Source of the DNA: Isoetes engelmannii
Taxonomy: Eukaryota; Streptophyta; Lycopodiopsida; Isoetales; Isoetaceae
Direction: 5' to 3'
NCBI GenBank assembly: GCA_011763485.2
Contig: JAANSK020274712.1
Coordinates: 1 to 21,001 of the forward strand
DNA: 21,001 bases
Shown here: positions 1-9,243 of the stretch, one piece after another
Numbering within the stretch: the stretch's first letter is position 1
Layout of the letters: each line of letters opens with the position of its first letter
Position numbers and translations under genes: made by a program
Notes under the pieces: model-generated
Told to the model about the DNA's origin: nothing
Databases searched by the model: none
The model's input: only the letters and a program-made list of their open reading frames with translations

Positions 1-280
1 AAATATTAGTGCAAAATTTTGCCACCAATCATGGCATTCTTTGATGCCATTGATTTGTGGCGGAATTAGTAGGAGCCCTTTTTTTTGCCACAATTTTTTT
101 TTTGCGGCAAATATTTTTGCCGCTACCAACATCATTTTCCTTATAGTGACTATTTAATAATGATTAGGACAATTACATGTTAGGGAAACAACCAATTTCA
201 ACTGGCTAAAAGGACCGTAAAAATATGAATTCCTCCACGCAGACATCCATGCACGCATGCCAAGCACACCAGCAAGCACA

Positions 281-325
281 CACGTATGCGGGCACGTATG
301 CGGGCATGTATGCAGGCACGTCAGG
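281..325. repeat. 12-bp tandem repeat, three units plus a partial one
   Basis: The unit CACGTATGCGGG occurs at 281-292 and 293-304. A two-mismatch copy lies at 305-316, and a fourth partial copy starts at 317. The stretch sits in a longer CA/TG-rich region from about 240. It forces a Cys-His-Thr repeat in the reverse frame, which I read as a by-product of the repeat and not a protein. No function is visible. Confidence 0.8.
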
Positions 326-427
326 AACGATCGTGATAACAACCTAATGGTCAAGCCATTGGTAACGCGATTATCTATCATACGAGCACAAAACACACGA
401 CAATAATGCAGGTTCAACTCTTGCATA

Positions 428-497
428 TTCTCATTCTATTTTAGATATTCAGATTTAAGATGTTCTCATTCTATCTTAGATATTCAGATTTAAGATC
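428..497. repeat. 35-bp tandem duplication
   Basis: Two head-to-tail 35-bp units (428-462 and 463-497) begin TTCTCATTCTAT. They differ at one internal base and at the last base. This looks like a recent local duplication. No coding frame runs through it. Confidence 0.85.
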
Positions 498-1170
498 TTG
501 TCGACTTTACACAAAATTTCATTTGCAGCGGGTAGGACGAAAGAAATGTTCGCAGCCGCCGCGATAAATTTCTTGTATATAATAAATCTTTTCCCATTTT
601 AATTTTTCCCTATTCAATTTTCCCCTTTAGCATAACATGTTTCCTCAATTGGATCGGAATCCTCTTTGCTCTCATCGAATTTTCTTTCAACTGGATTCTC
701 CTTTGCCTACCATCGAATGTTCGTAAAGGGTTTATTGAAAATATAAATGTCTCATGTGAAGAAAAGCATATGATGGTAGCTTGAAGGTATTGTGTTGCAA
801 GTAGGGGTGATGGAGATACAAGTTATTGGTCTCTATTGTATTCTGAAGTTATAAAGTTATGGCAAGCAATCATGGTTATTCCCATGAATACTACCACATG
901 CCAATGTGGATTCTCCACGACAAATGAGATAAGATGAAAAAAAAGAGCTAGAGTGTGTAATGACATATTAGATGTGCATCTATTGATCTCTTTATCAGGC
1001 AATCCATATGGGGTTGTTGATTGGCATGAAATCGATAACATTTAAATCAATGGGCAAGGTAAAGCAAGGAGAATTACCATTTTCCTCCAATTAGTCTCTG
1101 TGGATGACAAAACTCTATTCTATCTTCTTTCTTATTTTGATAAGGTGGTAAGTGTGCCTGTAACCCGCAT
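498..1170. other. unassigned noncoding stretch
   Basis: The stretch is AT-rich with short open frames only, none with recognisable domains or convincing splice borders. I see no RNA gene and no mobile-element terminus. It is probably intergenic or intronic plant DNA. Confidence 0.4.
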
Positions 1171-1192
1171 GTAACGCCGCATGCGGCGTTAC
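1171..1192. repeat. 22-bp perfect palindrome
   Basis: GTAACGCCGC is followed at once by ATGCGGCGTTAC, which gives a 22-bp perfect self-complement with no loop. It is much more GC-rich than its surroundings. It could be the tip of an old foldback element or a two-fold symmetric protein site. The sequence does not decide between these. Confidence 0.8.
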
Positions 1193-1327
1193 CTTTGCCG
1201 CTTGCCTTCCCCCTGCGGGATCCCTCTTGACGAAATTGAATGCATACGAATTTGAACTCCAACTCCAAGCGCCAGCATTCAATGAAAAATTCCCGGGCTG
1301 CTCTACGAAATTATCATTTTGCCCTTT

Positions 1328-1411
1328 CATTCTGGCGCCTGCCTTGCTCTTCAGCTTATTCATTCGGCTTATTCTGGTGCCTACCTTTCTCCTCGACTCA
1401 TTCTGGTGCCT
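1328..1411 (+). repeat. three dispersed copies of a 13-bp motif
   Basis: The motif CATTCTGGTGCCT or a one-base variant occurs at 1328-1340, 1370-1382 and 1399-1411. The spacings are unequal. Open frames cross this stretch but carry no recognisable domain, so I treat it as noncoding repeat. Confidence 0.55.
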
Positions 1412-1600
1412 CAGTAGATACCATCTTCAACAACAGGATATGGACGACTTCCTGCTTCTGGAGCGTTAGAGCGTTAGAAGGTAAGCCTTCATATTTTCAG
1501 AAGCCCATTCGTAGAGCTTTTCTTTCATTATCATAAGGCTTCGAAAGCAGACGAAAGGCTCATATCTTTCAGAAGCCGACGATTATTCATACCTTTCTTT

Positions 1601-1671
1601 TGCAGCCGATTCAGAACTCCGGACTGAAGAGCTTTTTTTTGCATCCGATTCAGAGCTCCGAACTGAAGAGC
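1601..1671. repeat. imperfect tandem duplication, period 39
   Basis: The 32-bp segment at 1601-1632 (TGCAGCCGATTCAGAACTCC onward) returns at 1640-1671 with three mismatches. The copies are separated by a T-run. The repeated part contains partly self-complementary TTCAG/CTGAA ends. No function is visible. Confidence 0.75.
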
Positions 1672-1699
1672 CAGGACTGGTAAGATCGTCCTGGGTAAG

Positions 1700-2997
1700 A
1701 TCTTGCTTCTTCAAATCCTTTTGGCATCCATTTTTTTGTTCATTACACGCAGCGTGAACATTTTTTCCAGGCTCTGGACATTTCTGCCAGGTGAAGCATT
1801 GTTAGACCGTGCTTTTGGAGCTGATCCTTGGGTTAAGATTCATCACTAAGTAAGAAGTAAGAGGCTTGGTATTCGTCACCAAGTTAAAGATAGAGGTAAG
1901 ATTGTTTTAAGAATTGGTTCATTTCCGACTTCCCATGCTTGCTGCTTTGCCATGCTTGCTCTTCTTGCCAATAATAATAACCCTTAAGAAAGTTTAGTTT
2001 CCTCATCTCTGATCTTGGTTGTCCACTATCATCATCGTCTCTTCCACGCTTTTGGATAGGTCTACATCAACTCCATTGTATCACAGGTCTTCATTAACTT
2101 TGCCGTGGCACAAATCTGCACCAACTCCATTGGGTAAGATCTTGCTGCCTTATGTTATAAATATTTTCGCTTCCTCATCTATGATCTTGGCTGTCTCTGT
2201 GTTAAAAATCCCATTATATAAACAGAAAATGCAATGCATTAGTCTTGCAATTAAATATTTGACCTGTTGCCTCTATTAGTGTCCGAATTGCTCTATTAGT
2301 ATCTGAATCGCTCTATTGCTCTATTTCATCTAAATGTTTCTCCTTGCCCATTGGAGAACATGAGTTTGCAGTTGGTTTTTGAGCCAATGCTGAACTAAGT
2401 TTTAGGAACCAGAGGTACCAGATTAGAACATGCATACAATCTTATGAATCAACTTATGTAATTCCATTTTAGAATGTCAGTAAGATGTTTGATTGTTCCA
2501 TCTATTCATGCATCGGAATATCTGTCAAGAACATTCAACCATGGATGCCTTCCAACTATACCAGGTAGTTTTGTATAGAATTTGTGTGAATCATAGCAAT
2601 AGCTGACATGGGAGTGCAGACCAACTTGCATGAGAATACTGGTATAATATAATCGTGAGATAATACTTTATATATATATAGTATTATGGATATGTTTGTC
2701 ATTTTAACGAATGTTTTTGTACATTATTAATGGTTGTGGCGAAGGTGCTTTTGCAGCTATGGCTGGCTATTAAAGTCAAATATTGCGTATCGTTAGCAGG
2801 TATCCTTTTGTAGACAGCGAATTTGTAAGGTCTTTAGAATGTATAAAGTCTTTTACACTATGTTTCTTCGTTGTTACCTTGAACTGCTGAAAGACCTGAT
2901 TCAAACTCTTGCATTTGCACTTTGCCAGATTGAGATTTAATAACATCACAAGCTAGATTCGATGTATGCGTTCAGGCATATGTTGGCAGGTTGTAGT
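1700..2997. other. unassigned noncoding stretch
   Basis: This holds AT-rich sequence with scattered GGTAAGATC-like words and a short TA run near 2670. No open frame has a recognisable domain and I found no terminal repeat. It reads like plant intronic or intergenic DNA. Confidence 0.4.
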
Positions 2998-3083
2998 ATT
3001 GCTAAGCCTGCTTTGCTTTGTTCAATTGTTATAAGAGTCTGTTCATTGTAGCATTGCTCAGACTGCTTTGCTCTGTTCAATTG
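2998..3083. repeat. 31-bp direct repeat, period 55
   Basis: The segment ATTGCTAAGCCTGCTTTGCT onward (2998-3028) recurs at 3053-3083 with three mismatches. A weaker third echo follows to about 3120. It appears to be an old local duplication in noncoding DNA. Confidence 0.7.
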
Positions 3084-4370
3084 AATCGCTTAGCATTGCT
3101 TTTGCTCTTTTTAATTGTTAGAACAGTCGTGGAGGTAAAAGTTTTCTCCAATTGATTCTTTGTATTTAGTATGCATTTTTTTGGGGTCATTTTGTGCCAC
3201 AGAGCATAGCGAATTATCTATCGATCTTGGTCTCAACTTCATATGATAATACAAGTGCACAGAAAAATTACAGGTAAAGACGTGAGCTATAAACTAACTA
3301 ATTACTTTTAATGAGTTTGAAGTATATGCCAAGTCTAGATTTAGTATTTATTTATCTGCAAGCAACTAGGAAATACCTATTAGAACTTCCAGGTGCCAAG
3401 CATCGCACATTATGTTTGCATTTGTTGACTCTGCTATAACCAACCCAGGAAAGACTGATGACTTATTTGAAAGCTATATCATTAAAGATATTCAGATTTC
3501 TAGCTGAAAGTTCTTAGTGCTACAAAATGTACATAGCTCAACCTAACAGCTTGACGTGGTGAGGAGATAAGCATGCTGCCTTTTGCATCAGTACCAAGAG
3601 ATAGTATTTGAGGCGGTAAGTACCAGTTAAGCGCAAAACAGGTGAGGAAGACAAGAACTTTTTTTGGTCGAAACATTCATAGGCAGATTCACATGTTCTT
3701 CCATCCAAAGCCATCATGTTTTGTTTGCATTGTCCTTTTTTTTTCCTACACTGCTTCATGGGCTACAACTGCTTTATTTGTGTCATAGACCCAAGCAGTC
3801 TACCAAAAAAGTTAATAGATATTTCTTTGTTTAATTAGTGCATGTTGCCTTTTGCGTGGTGCTGGCGTGAAGAAATTAGCTTGCATGTTGCTATAACGAG
3901 AGATTAGAACTTGAATTTGTCAAGTGGAAGTATAGCATAACTTAGTAGGCATGTTACATTGCGGATACTCTTCCATTATTTAATTGATCATGGGATAACA
4001 GAAATGCAGTAATACATTCCATGCTTAATAGGAGTTAAAGCTCTGTATTCCAGTTCCAGTTTCTGAATCTCCTTAGATTTCATTCTCACAAGCTCCTCCT
4101 GGTAAATTAATTGTCATATCTACTCCATATCTACTCCATAAGCATCTATTGATATCAGTTGTAGTCTCTTCACTAATAATTGTTTTGTTGCAAATAATCT
4201 TTGCTCTATCTGTGAATATTAATGTACTTTGAGAAGCATGAAAGTGGAGTCAGATTGAGACTAAATTGACATGGTTTTCATGTCAAATTCAAATATGATT
4301 GGTAAGATGCTATTTGAAATTGCAGTACTCGCACATGTCTGAATACATAATTGCTTATATTTGTTTGCAG
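3084..4370. other. unassigned stretch, possibly intronic
   Basis: The stretch is AT-rich with no recognisable domain. An open frame near 3415-3515 (plus strand, reading FVDSAITNPGKTDDLFESY) is free of stops for about 30 codons, but it lacks a convincing donor and may be chance. The 3' end of the stretch has a good acceptor-like context just before the candidate exon at 4371. Confidence 0.35.
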
Positions 4371-4465
4371 GTGACTTTCCAAAATTGAAGACCAAAAAGG
4401 GTGCAGGCTATGATTTGGACAACTATGTATTTGAATTCCTTGGCGCATATGCTGATCATTGTTGA
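4371..4465 (+). CDS. candidate terminal exon of an unknown spliced gene
   Basis: A T-rich tract ending TTGTTTGCAG (AG at 4369-4370) precedes a frame that stays open for 30 codons to a TGA at 4463-4465. It reads DFPKLKTKKGAGYDLDNYVF, then EFLGAYADHC. The composition is protein-like (charged start, amphipathic end) and the acceptor is good. The frame needs two upstream bases from a previous exon (phase 2). I could not find that exon with confidence and do not recognise the peptide. It could also be a chance open stretch. Confidence 0.3.
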
Positions 4466-4624
4466 CATCTCCATAGTCCGAAACATCATGTCATTTCTAC
4501 GTCGACCTGTGCATGATTAGTTTTGTTTGGTGGTTCCTTTGTTAGGGATGCGCATGGTGCCTAATTGTAGGCATACGAGCTTGAACCTTTGTGCTTACAT
4601 CACATGGATGGTATTATATTTCCA

Positions 4625-4699
4625 TTGATATGTTTTGAAGAGAAAATACCATTTATTGTTTTGGTAATTGAATGCCACTCGCGCAATGCGTTCTTGCAA
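4625..4699 (+). repeat. diverged partial copy of the adjacent 149-bp repeat
   Basis: This stretch resembles the internal part of the following repeat unit: ATTTACCATTTTTTTGTTTTGG, then ATTGAATGTCATTC and TTCTTGCCAT match with many substitutions. It suggests that the array is older than its two near-identical units. Confidence 0.5.
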
Positions 4700-4997
4700 G
4701 TGCTATTATATAATAATACTCCAAAACAAGCATTTACCATTTTTTTGTTTTGGCCATTGAATGTCATTCTCCCACATTGTTCTTGCCATCCCTTTGATAG
4801 AGCATGCTATTATTATATAATGACTCCAAAACATTTGTCTCTTTAGACGTGCTATTATATAATAATACTCCAAAACAAGCATTTACCATTTTTTTGTTTT
4901 GGCCATTGAATGTCATTCTCCCACGTTGTTCTTGCCATCCCTTTGATAGAGCATGCTATTATTATATAATGACTCCAAAACATTTGTCTCTTTAGAC
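4700..4997. repeat. 149-bp unit in two near-identical tandem copies
   Basis: The units at 4700-4848 and 4849-4997 align over all 149 bases with one difference (A at 4776, G at 4925). Each unit has an internal sub-repeat: a GCTATTATATAATAA-type word followed by ACTCCAAAACA occurs near both of its ends. An open frame crosses both copies because 149 is not a multiple of three and the stops happen to be absent. I do not treat that frame as a gene. Confidence 0.9.
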
Positions 4998-5210
4998 AGT
5001 TAAATCCGACGCTCTTTGTTCCTATCCATATCAATTCGGTTAAATTTGAACTTTGATAGGCAGGTCAATTCAATTATAATTCAATTTCCATAGCCAATAT
5101 CATAGCAGATAGATCACCAATATTGACTAATATTATCCTAAACTCTACATGCTTCATTCTATATACACCATTAATCTATGAATTTTATTGCACCATTAAA
5201 TACTCATTTG

Positions 5211-5287
5211 ATTCCATCTATGCATTGCACTCCACCATTGCATAATTCCATTCCATTCCATCTATGCATTTCACTCCACCGTTACAT
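5211..5287. repeat. 33-bp direct repeat, period 44
   Basis: ATTCCATCTATGCATTGCAC onward (5211-5243) returns at 5255-5287 with three mismatches. More ATTCCATTCCA words follow to about 5308. It lies just upstream of a decayed Helitron-like 3' end. Confidence 0.65.
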
Positions 5288-5338
5288 CTACACATTCCAT
5301 TCCACCTATGTACCATTTATATCTTTCTATTCTACGCA

Positions 5339-5383
5339 CCCAAGACAACAAATGCTCGGCATCGCTGGGCACCCATTTGCTAC
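5339..5383 (+). mobile_element. decayed Helitron-like 3' end
   Basis: A weak hairpin (TGCTCGGC 5353-5360, loop ATC, GCTGGGCA 5364-5371) is followed by CTAC at 5380-5383. Over about 45 bases this aligns with the sharp Helitron end at 6540-6587. Most differences are CG to TG or CA, the change expected from loss of methylated CpG. I therefore read it as an older copy of the same 3' terminus. No 5' TC end was located. Confidence 0.5.
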
Positions 5384-5511
5384 TTGCATGTGTAATTCCT
5401 TGCAACCTTTGTGATATTTCGTGCACATACTTTGGAAACTATTTTGCAGTGTATAGTTTTAGAAGGTGTACATTCAGAGCTATCCACACTGCTCCAAACA
5501 TATATGTTGTA

Positions 5512-5630
5512 TAGGGGAATGGAGGTTGGGTACTCCATTCCCTGTTTTCAGGTTGGGCCCCGCAACCGGGGTTAGCTGGGAGTGGGTGACCTGAAAACTG
5601 GGAATGGAGTACCCAACCTCCATTCCCCTA
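5512..5630. repeat. nested palindrome, MITE-like or hairpin-forming
   Basis: Arms of 42 bp at 5512-5553 and 5589-5630 are reverse complements with one mismatch, around a 35-nt centre that itself contains CCCCG/CGGGG. Each arm is also a small hairpin, with GGGAATGGAG facing CTCCATTCCC. An RNA from either strand would fold into a long stem. It resembles a foldback MITE, but no clear target-site duplication could be fixed because the flanks TTGTA and CAAAA blend with the arms. A small-RNA precursor is the alternative. Confidence 0.75.
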
Positions 5631-6196
5631 CAAAATGGAAATCGGGGAGGCAAAAGATTTACATTAGCAGCTGCCAAAGAAACATCAAAATCTTCAGATT
5701 TAGAACAAATTTACAGTCTTCTCTTGCTGCCATTGCAGCTACAAAACTTGCAAAATAAAAGTCTGAAGAAAGAAGCAAAAGGAAAAGCTTGAAGAAGCTC
5801 GAACTGCTGCTTTCTTGAAGAAGATCGACCTGCCACTTGCTTGAAGAAGCTCGACTTGCAAACATGCGATCTGCGGACGAAAAGCTTGAAGAAGCTCGAC
5901 TTGAAAAGCTCGCGATCTTGACGAAAAGCTTGAAGAACTGCGACTGCACCCGAAGATCTGCTACTGACGAAAAGCTTGAAGAACTGCTACTGTGCCTGGC
6001 GAAAAGCTTGAAGATCTGCTATTGCGCCTAAAAAACTACAGCGGAGGACCTCACGAAACCCTAATCTAAATAAAGAACCCTAAAATATAAGAGGAAAACT
6101 TGCGCCGCCGGTCACGCGGACCGTATTATTTGACGGTGCCAGGTGTCACTCTAGGAATGGTCGTCAGGGAATAAAGCCGACCCGATTTCCATTTTG
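5631..6196. mobile_element. possible non-autonomous DNA element with short terminal inverted repeats
   Basis: CAAAATGGAAATCGGG at 5631-5646 is matched exactly in reverse complement at 6181-6196, extending to 19 of 21 bases (5631-5651 with 6176-6196). Between them lie degenerate internal repeats and, near 6058-6100, an ACCCTAA-rich segment. No transposase and no target-site duplication are seen. The left end abuts the nested palindrome, and a degraded TAGGGGAAT-like word also follows the right end near 6206. The two may therefore be parts of one larger element. Confidence 0.4.
5784..6030 (+). repeat. degenerate tandem repeat with GAAAAGCTTGAAGAA core
   Basis: About six or seven irregular units share AAAAGCTTGAAGAA followed by CTGCNACTG or CTCGACTTG. 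The spacing varies from about 25 to 45 bases. Frames across it encode Lys/Glu/Leu-rich peptides (KLEEARL-type), but stops interrupt them and no start context is evident. I treat this as repeat and not as a gene. Confidence 0.6.
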
Positions 6197-6539
6197 TTGT
6201 CATAGGAATCGTTCATAGAGTTCCTCTTAGTGGCAAAAGGTTTGATCTATATAGAGATATGCAATAGGAGGAACAAGGATATTGTCTGACATATGTATAT
6301 ATCTGACATTATGCCTATACAACCTTTCAATGAGGTGGTTGCACAATGGTGTATAGCATGTTGACTTATATAATGAAGTGATGATCATTTTTGTTTGATG
6401 ATGCTTATGAGATTCCACTTTACATCCTTTATAAAACAATCCATTTGTTCCTACTTAATTTCTTCATCTAAATGTCCCGTTTTCCAATACATTTCTATTA
6501 GAATCATACGTCTATGCACTTCCAAAAATTGAATTCACA

Positions 6540-6587
6540 AGCGCCCACGACGGCCGATGCCCGGCATCGCCGGGCACACGTTTCTAG
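6540..6587 (+). mobile_element. Helitron 3' terminus
   Basis: A GC-rich segment ends with a perfect 8-bp stem (TGCCCGGC 6558-6565, loop ATC, GCCGGGCA 6569-6576). Seven bases later comes CTAG (6584-6587), followed by T. A hairpin a few bases before CTRR, inserted next to T, is the classic Helitron 3' signature. The element body would lie to the left, but the 5' end is not identified and no Rep/helicase coding is visible. It is presumably non-autonomous. Confidence 0.65.
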
Positions 6588-6690
6588 TTCTTATATATCT
6601 ATATAAACTTATCATCCAAACAAATTTCATTTTGTAATATTTTTGTTGTTGGAATTTCAAATTATTTTTGTCATTTGATAATTAAAAGAA

Positions 6691-6790
6691 AAGTGTGTCA
6701 ATAGTATTCATAATGTGTCAAATGAGACATAAAAAATGTAGAAGTGTGTCAATCGACATATCCAATTCTGAAAAGTGTGTCAATAGAGAT
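6691..6790 (+). repeat. three copies of AAGTGTGTCAAT
   Basis: The 12-mer starts at 6691, 6742 and 6773, with partial copies of its GTGTCAA core between. It sits in AT-rich noncoding DNA between the Helitron end and the DIRS-like fossil. Confidence 0.6.
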
Positions 6791-7314
6791 ATAGTAAAAA
6801 ATTTAAATTTCCCACACTGGTCTCGCCTCAGCCCCCTTTGTGTTTACCAAACTTATTCAATAGTTAGTTCGTCTTTGGCGTGGCCAGGGTATCCGTTGTT
6901 CCCCATATGTTGACGATTCTGTTTCTATGTCATGTTGATGTCATGCCCTCCCGAGTTGCTTCAAGTCCAAGCGATTCTAGATTTACAGAAAGCAGGTTTC
7001 CTTCTCGCTTAGAAAAAGTATCGGTTTTGCATTTTCCATCACACGTTTTTCTTAGGTTCCATAGTTGATTCCCATGAGGGTTTGTTCCGCATATCGGTTG
7101 CTAAGAAATAACGCAGTTTATCCCTGTGTTCGAGCTTGTTTTCGGCCCCAATTGTCTCCGCTCGTTTGCTCGTTTGTTTCTTGGAATTCATTCATTCTTG
7201 CATCTCGTGTTTGGCCATCCCTGCATTGCTTTAACATTCGGCCTTCACTCTGATCTCCGGTGCTCTACTCTTTAGGTTTCTCCCTTCCAGCTATCTTCCC
7301 TCTCTCGTGATGAG

Positions 7315-7752
7315 TTGTTCCTTTGGCAAGCCATTGTTTTCACATTTGACCGTTGCCCCCTTTGGCTACCACGCTTGACTAAGGTCACCATCGGTTTTGA
7401 TGCAAGCGATGAGGGCTGGGGGGGTTGGCTCTCCGTCCTTGGTGCTAATGTTCTTTCAATTCATGGTTCGTTCTCAGCTTCTAAGTGGCTGCAATCCTCC
7501 ATTTGGTGCGAGTTATTTGCGTTGTCCCAATTGTTGCAACACTTCGCTAGTCTTCTATTTAACAGTCTTGTGGTTGTGCGAGGCAATAATCAAAATGTCT
7601 CTTTTCTGTTGCAGAAAGAGGGCTCTCCTTCTCCAGTTCTCCACTTACTATTAGTCGAGCTATTTATCTTCTGTTATCAGCTCTGTTATCAGCACAAGAT
7701 CCGTCTTGAGCCTTTGTGGGTCCCTCGCCTGGAGAACAAATGGGCAGATTAA
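7315..7752 (+). pseudogene. DIRS-like RNase H domain fossil
   Basis: The translated stretch includes TIGFDASDEGWGGWL, an Ala/Ser-rich middle with a WCELFAL helix, and an ending WVPRLENKWAD. DIRS/PAT elements share the DAS..GWGG start, the E-L-A helix and the WVPR..N..AD ending. It belongs to the broken element above. Upstream, a weak match to the end of a reverse transcriptase is visible from about 7060. Confidence 0.65.
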
Positions 7753-8269
7753 GATTTGTAAATTTGATGAATTCTCCATCTCCTCTGATGTCTTCTCCTT
7801 CTCGAATCACGTTGGGGCCACATCATGTCGATCGCTTTGCTAGTCCTTCGAATGCCCTCCTCCCTGTTCTTAACACTGAAGATGCCAACCCTTTTCGGAG
7901 ACCCCCCCCCCTCTCCCTTCCTCCCTCCCGATGCTTTCTCATACAATTGGCGGATGTTCAACACTTATTGCTTTCCTCCATCTTGTTTGGTCCCTGCTGT
8001 CTTACACCATGCTCGCATATGCCAAGCTCGCTTGACTTTGATAATCTTCACTTGGCCATCCGCCCCTTGGTGGCCCTTGGTCGCGTGCGACTCACATTCT
8101 TGGCAACCATTTGTGGTAGAGGCATTGTTCTTTCATGAGGTTTCTCGGGCCATGTGGCTTTGTTTGCTCTTCGTTGTGTGTTTTGACAAAAGCTTGGTCA
8201 TGTCATCTAATTCTCTGATGATGTCATTTGTATTTCAGATAATTTTCCACACTATGCGGCGTTTCCACC
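7753..8269 (+). other. spacer between RNase H and recombinase of the DIRS-like fossil
   Basis: About 500 bases, C/T-rich, with a C10 tract at 7902-7911. Some DIRS elements place a methyltransferase here, but I see no such motif. The long plus-strand open frame through this stretch is in a different frame from the recombinase core and has low-complexity composition, so I do not call it a gene. Confidence 0.4.
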
Positions 8270-9188
8270 TGAGTTTGTGGCCCCGATACTCACTTTGGTT
8301 CTCCAGTCTCGTGCTCTCGCCACTCTGCTGGCCTATGCATCTGCTTGGTATCGCTTCGTATCTTGGTGTGGGACCCATGGTCTTCCGGCGCTCCCAGCCT
8401 CCCCCATCCATGTCACCCTCTTTTGTGTCGGCTTACCAGGGGTTGTCATTCATAGGTAGTGCGTCAGCGGGAATCTCCTTCTTCCGTAGCCTACTCAAAT
8501 TCCCCTCTCCATGTTCCAACCCCCTACCCTCCTTGGTGTGCCAATCGGGTCCTCAACTAAGGTTGGCCTCTCGATCTTGGTTTGTTCCTCTTAGTTGCTT
8601 ATGTCTGCATGATAATTTTGACTTTTGCCCCCATGCATGCCGAGTGGCGGGACTTGATGAAAGCCTCTTTGGTCACCTTATGCTTTGCAGGTTTCCGTCG
8701 TGTTTCTGAGACCTTTCAGTTGAACTGGCGAGATTTGACATTCTTTCCAAATCATGTCCTTCTAACTACCCGTAAGTAAAAAATGCGACCAGACTGCAAT
8801 CGGCCAGGATGTCCTCATTGCTCGTACGAGTTCCATTTTTTTCCCCGTCCATGTCTTGCAACATCTCTTCTTCGCATGTTCATTCTATGCGTCTGACAAG
8901 CCGGAGGGTGGCCCTTTGCTTCGTGACACCTTATCCTCTCCCCCTAGCTTGTCGTATACCACAGCCCGCTCCTGGTTGTCTGCGTGCTTGCGTCACATTG
9001 GCTTAGTCCCCAGTTTGTTTGGCACACACGCGGGTCGTCATGGCGGGGCCACTACAGCTTCAACGGCCGCAGTTCCTTCCGACGTGGCTCGGTCTCGTGG
9101 GCATTGGCGTTCTGCCTCGTCTCATGCACGTTACGTTCTTCCTAGCATTGAGGAGCGTCTGATAGTTTCTCGCAGCCTTGGACTGTGA
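8270..9188 (+). pseudogene. DIRS-like tyrosine recombinase fossil
   Basis: An N-terminal core-binding-like part (repeated Ala/Leu, YASAWYRFVSWC) is followed by the first catalytic Arg in a FAGFRRVSE context. Then come HAGR (the H-x-x-R box), a GHW box and an ARYV tyrosine near the end. Together these fit the R...HxxR...H/W...Y set of tyrosine recombinases. The gene is part of the broken DIRS-type element. A Crypton recombinase is less likely because an RNase H of DIRS type lies just upstream on the same strand. Confidence 0.7.
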
Positions 9189-9243
9189 GAGAGTTTGAGG
9201 TAGGTTCCTCTTTGTGTCGGCGATAGATATGTGCATCAGGCCA

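Noticed and set aside
154-426. Minus-strand frame with a CPHTCPHTC repeat resembling a Cys-rich peptide
   Set aside because: The repeat follows directly from the 12-bp DNA tandem repeat at 281-325, and the rest of the frame is unremarkable.
1227-1536. Overlapping plus-strand open frames of 80 and 98 codons
   Set aside because: The two frames overlap each other, contain the repeated CATTCTGGTGCCT motif, and have no recognisable domain or supporting context.
2640-2690. Short TA-rich tract as a promoter TATA box
   Set aside because: TA runs are common in this AT-rich DNA and no supported gene begins nearby.
4589-4995. Open frames encoding a repeated LLYNNTPKQAFTIFLFWP-type peptide
   Set aside because: The peptide repeat is explained by the 149-bp DNA duplication. 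The differing frames and AT-rich codons give no sign of selection for protein.
4625-4997. Possible CRISPR-like array
   Set aside because: There are only two complete units, contiguous with no unique spacers, and the context is eukaryotic.
5659-6031. Lys/Glu/Leu-rich or Ser/Phe-rich open frames, coiled-coil-like
   Set aside because: They arise from the degenerate GAAAAGCTTGAAGAA repeats. Frames are open on both strands and none has a start context or extends beyond the repeats.
7825-8709. Long plus-strand open frame of 294 codons
   Set aside because: It overlaps the DIRS-like fossil in a frame other than the recombinase core, is rich in Pro/Ser/Leu from C/T-rich DNA, and shows no domain. It is a shadow frame.
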